Made by a program: the position numbers and the translations under genes
Shown here: positions 13,696 to 15,027 of the stretch, piece after piece
Numbering within the stretch: position 1 is the first letter of the stretch
Layout of the letters: every line of letters starts with the position of its first letter
Notes under the pieces: model-generated
Database searches by the model: none
What the model saw: the letters and a program-made list of their open reading frames with translations, nothing else
What the model was told of the DNA's origin: nothing
NCBI GenBank assembly: GCA_030598075.1
Contig: JAUVQP010000020.1
Span: 1-15,027 of the forward strand
Length of the DNA stretch: 15,027 nt
Direction of reading: 5' to 3'
Source of the DNA: Miltoncostaeaceae bacterium
GTDB taxonomy: Bacteria > Actinomycetota > Thermoleophilia > Miltoncostaeales > Miltoncostaeaceae

Positions 13696-14086
13696 TCGCC
13701 CTCGCCAGGTAGGACTCGAGTAGCACGCACGCAGCCAGGCTGTCGCGGTCGGCGCGAGAGCCCGACTCGCGACGTCTGCGGTCGGCCTCGGCCGTGCTCA
13801 ACCGTTCGTCGACGAGCTCGACGGGTCGGTTCACGGCTCTTCGCAGGCCCCTCGCGAACCGGCGCGCCTCGGCCGCCTGGGACCCGGCCGCGCCGGACAG
13901 CAGCACGGGGTCGCCGACCACGATGATCTCCGGATCCTCTCGCTCGACGACGGCGGCGAGCCGGCGCCGTCCGTCCGGCGAGGCGACCCGCTCGATGGCG
14001 GGCAGCGGACGCGCGAGCGTGCCGGTCGGGTCGCTCACCGCGACCCCGGTGCGCCCGGAGCCATGATCGAGGGCGAGCACCTTCAC
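13688..14086 (-). CDS. ruvX: RuvX/YqgF-family putative pre-16S rRNA nuclease / Holliday junction resolvase-like
   Basis: A 132-residue RNase-H-fold nuclease of the YqgF family, implicated in 16S rRNA 5' maturation and as a resolvase-like enzyme. The N-terminal strand LALDHGSGRTGVAVSD carries Asp7. EIIVVGDPVLLSG matches the second strand (commonly VVGLP..-DG); the usual Asp-Gly is Ser-Gly here. LVDERLSTAEA gives Glu94, and RDSLAACVLLESYL gives Asp115, completing the acidic set. The start is GTG 14086, overlapping the alaS TGA by 4 nt. Position between alaS and mltG is the standard actinobacterial arrangement and supports the call. Confidence 0.92.
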   Translation of the reverse strand: MKVLALDHGSGRTGVAVSDPTGTLARPLPAIERVASPDGRRRLAAVVEREDPEIIVVGDPVLLSGAAGSQAAEARRFARGLRRAVNRPVELVDERLSTAEADRRRRESGSRADRDSLAACVLLESYLARANE

Positions 14087-15027
14087 GGGGAGCCGGCGTG
14101 CCTGCGAATCGCGTCGAGCGCCGCGCTCAGCGCGTCCGGGAGATTCGCCGGGTTCTTCCCCCCCGCCCTGGCCATGCCGTCCTTTCCGCCCCCGCCGCCG
14201 TCGACCAGCGGCGCGACCTCGCGGACGACGGATGCGGCGGAGAGGCCCGATGCGACGGCCGCATCGCCGAAGTTCGCCACGAGCATCGCCTTGCCGTCAA
14301 CGTCGGCGCCGAGGACAACGGCGGCAGCGTCGCCGACCTGCCCCTTGAGACGGTCCGAGAGCCGCAGCAACTCGCTCATGTCGTGAACATCGATGCGTTT
14401 CACCAACGCCTTGACGTCGCCGACGTCGACCGTCGAGCTCGCGAGATGGCCGAGCTCGACGCGGCTGGAGCGCGCCTCCCTCAACTCCTTCTCGAGCGCT
14501 CGGACGCGCGCATCCCTGGCGTCGAGCGCGGCCATCAGGTCGGCCTCTCGCGAGCGGTAGAAGGCAAGGGCCACCCTGCCCGTGAGCGCCTCCACGCGCC
14601 GGGCGCCCGCGCCGATGCTGCCCTCGACGGCGATGGCGAGCGGTCCGATCTCGCCGGTGCGCGAGACATGGGTCCCACCGCAGAGCTCGCGGGAGAAGTC
14701 GCCCGTCGCCAGCACGCGCACGCGCTCCCCGTACTTCTCCTCGAAGAGGCCGAGGGCGCCGAGCGCGTCCGCGTCGGCCCGAGCCATTACCGTCGCGGTC
14801 ACCGGCTCGTCCGCCTCGATGCGCTCGTTGACCATCCGCTCGATCCGCGCCAGCGCCTCCGGCGAGACCCTTCCGCGGTGGGTGAAGTCGAACCGGAGCT
14901 TGTCCGGTCCGACATACGACCCTGCTTGGCGGACACCCTCGCCGAGCTCGCGGCGCAGCGCCCAGTTGAGAATGTGGGTGGCCGTGTGGTTCGCCTGGGT
15001 GGCCCGCCGACGCGCCCGGTCGACCGC
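14083..15027 (-). CDS. alaS: Alanyl-tRNA synthetase, C-terminal part (5' end beyond window)
   Basis: 314 residues from the window edge to the TGA; the catalytic and tRNA-recognition domains lie outside. The editing domain that clears Ser- and Gly-tRNA(Ala) is present: HTATH (residues 14-18) and CGGTH (116-120) supply the four zinc ligands, with GSYVGPDKLRFDF between them. A short coiled-coil (about 164-189) follows, then the DHHA1 C-Ala domain with a GGGGGK motif (277-282) and GGKNPANLPDAL. The frame continues upstream without a stop, so this is truncation by the window, not a broken gene. Its last codons overlap the ruvX GTG. Confidence 0.97.
   Translation of the reverse strand, partial: AVDRARRRATQANHTATHILNWALRRELGEGVRQAGSYVGPDKLRFDFTHRGRVSPEALARIERMVNERIEADEPVTATVMARADADALGALGLFEEKYGERVRVLATGDFSRELCGGTHVSRTGEIGPLAIAVEGSIGAGARRVEALTGRVALAFYRSREADLMAALDARDARVRALEKELREARSSRVELGHLASSTVDVGDVKALVKRIDVHDMSELLRLSDRLKGQVGDAAAVVLGADVDGKAMLVANFGDAAVASGLSAASVVREVAPLVDGGGGGKDGMARAGGKNPANLPDALSAALDAIRRHAGSP

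Noticed and set aside
13984..14086. Possible defect in ruvX because the usual Asp-Gly after VVGLP reads Ser-Gly
   Set aside because: The core acidic residues are all present. This position is not known to me as catalytic, so the gene is treated as intact.

Overview
The window is very GC-rich and densely coded, mostly on the minus strand. It looks like chromosomal DNA of an actinobacterium. The tight order alaS-ruvX-mltG-aroE is a familiar actinobacterial housekeeping block. Here it runs straight into a type IV pilus motor block (pilB-pilT-pilC), which points to one of the deeper, pilus-bearing actinobacterial lineages such as Thermoleophilia; that placement is inference from gene order. No secretin, PilM/N/O or Lpt genes are present, which fits a single-membrane cell. 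I see no rRNA, tRNA, CRISPR, IS element or phage gene.

Layout from left to right. 1-1725 (-): the 5' part of a secreted protein with five FN3-like repeats, cut by the window edge. 1726-1847: an intercistronic stretch with a long hairpin and a 19-bp tandem duplication. 1848-2300 (-): a type IV pilin, preceded by a leader of about 165 nt that looks structured. 2568-3080 (+): RNase HI with a C-terminal tail ending in a clamp-binding-like motif. 3156-4184 (-): an HtrA/DegS-like PDZ protease, divergent from 4295-5416 (+), a site-2 protease with CBS domains. 5472-5726 (-): a LapA-domain membrane protein. 5758-6918 (-): MetX. 6952-7299 (-): a small HTH plus zinc-ribbon protein. 7516-8736, 8753-9826 and 9933-11744 (-): pilC, pilT and pilB. 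11951-12799, 12796-13695, 13688-14086 and 14083-15027 (-): aroE, mltG, ruvX and the C-terminal part of alaS, all joined by 4-8 nt overlaps.

Functionally, the pilus genes fall in two groups: structural (pilin plus FN3 protein) at the left and motor (PilB extension ATPase, PilT retraction ATPase, PilC platform) at the right, separated by about 5 kb of unrelated genes. No prepilin peptidase is visible. The HtrA/site-2 protease pair has the composition of a two-step envelope proteolysis pathway, but no anti-sigma factor is nearby. The remaining genes are housekeeping: methionine synthesis, shikimate pathway, peptidoglycan processing, RNA:DNA hybrid removal and tRNA charging.

The most unusual signals are around the pilin (leader folding, a hairpin whose full pairing exists only in the sense RNA, a duplicated stop-codon segment), the RNase HI tail, and a c-di-GMP-type N-terminal motif in PilB. 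All structural RNA claims were made by eye and need computation.
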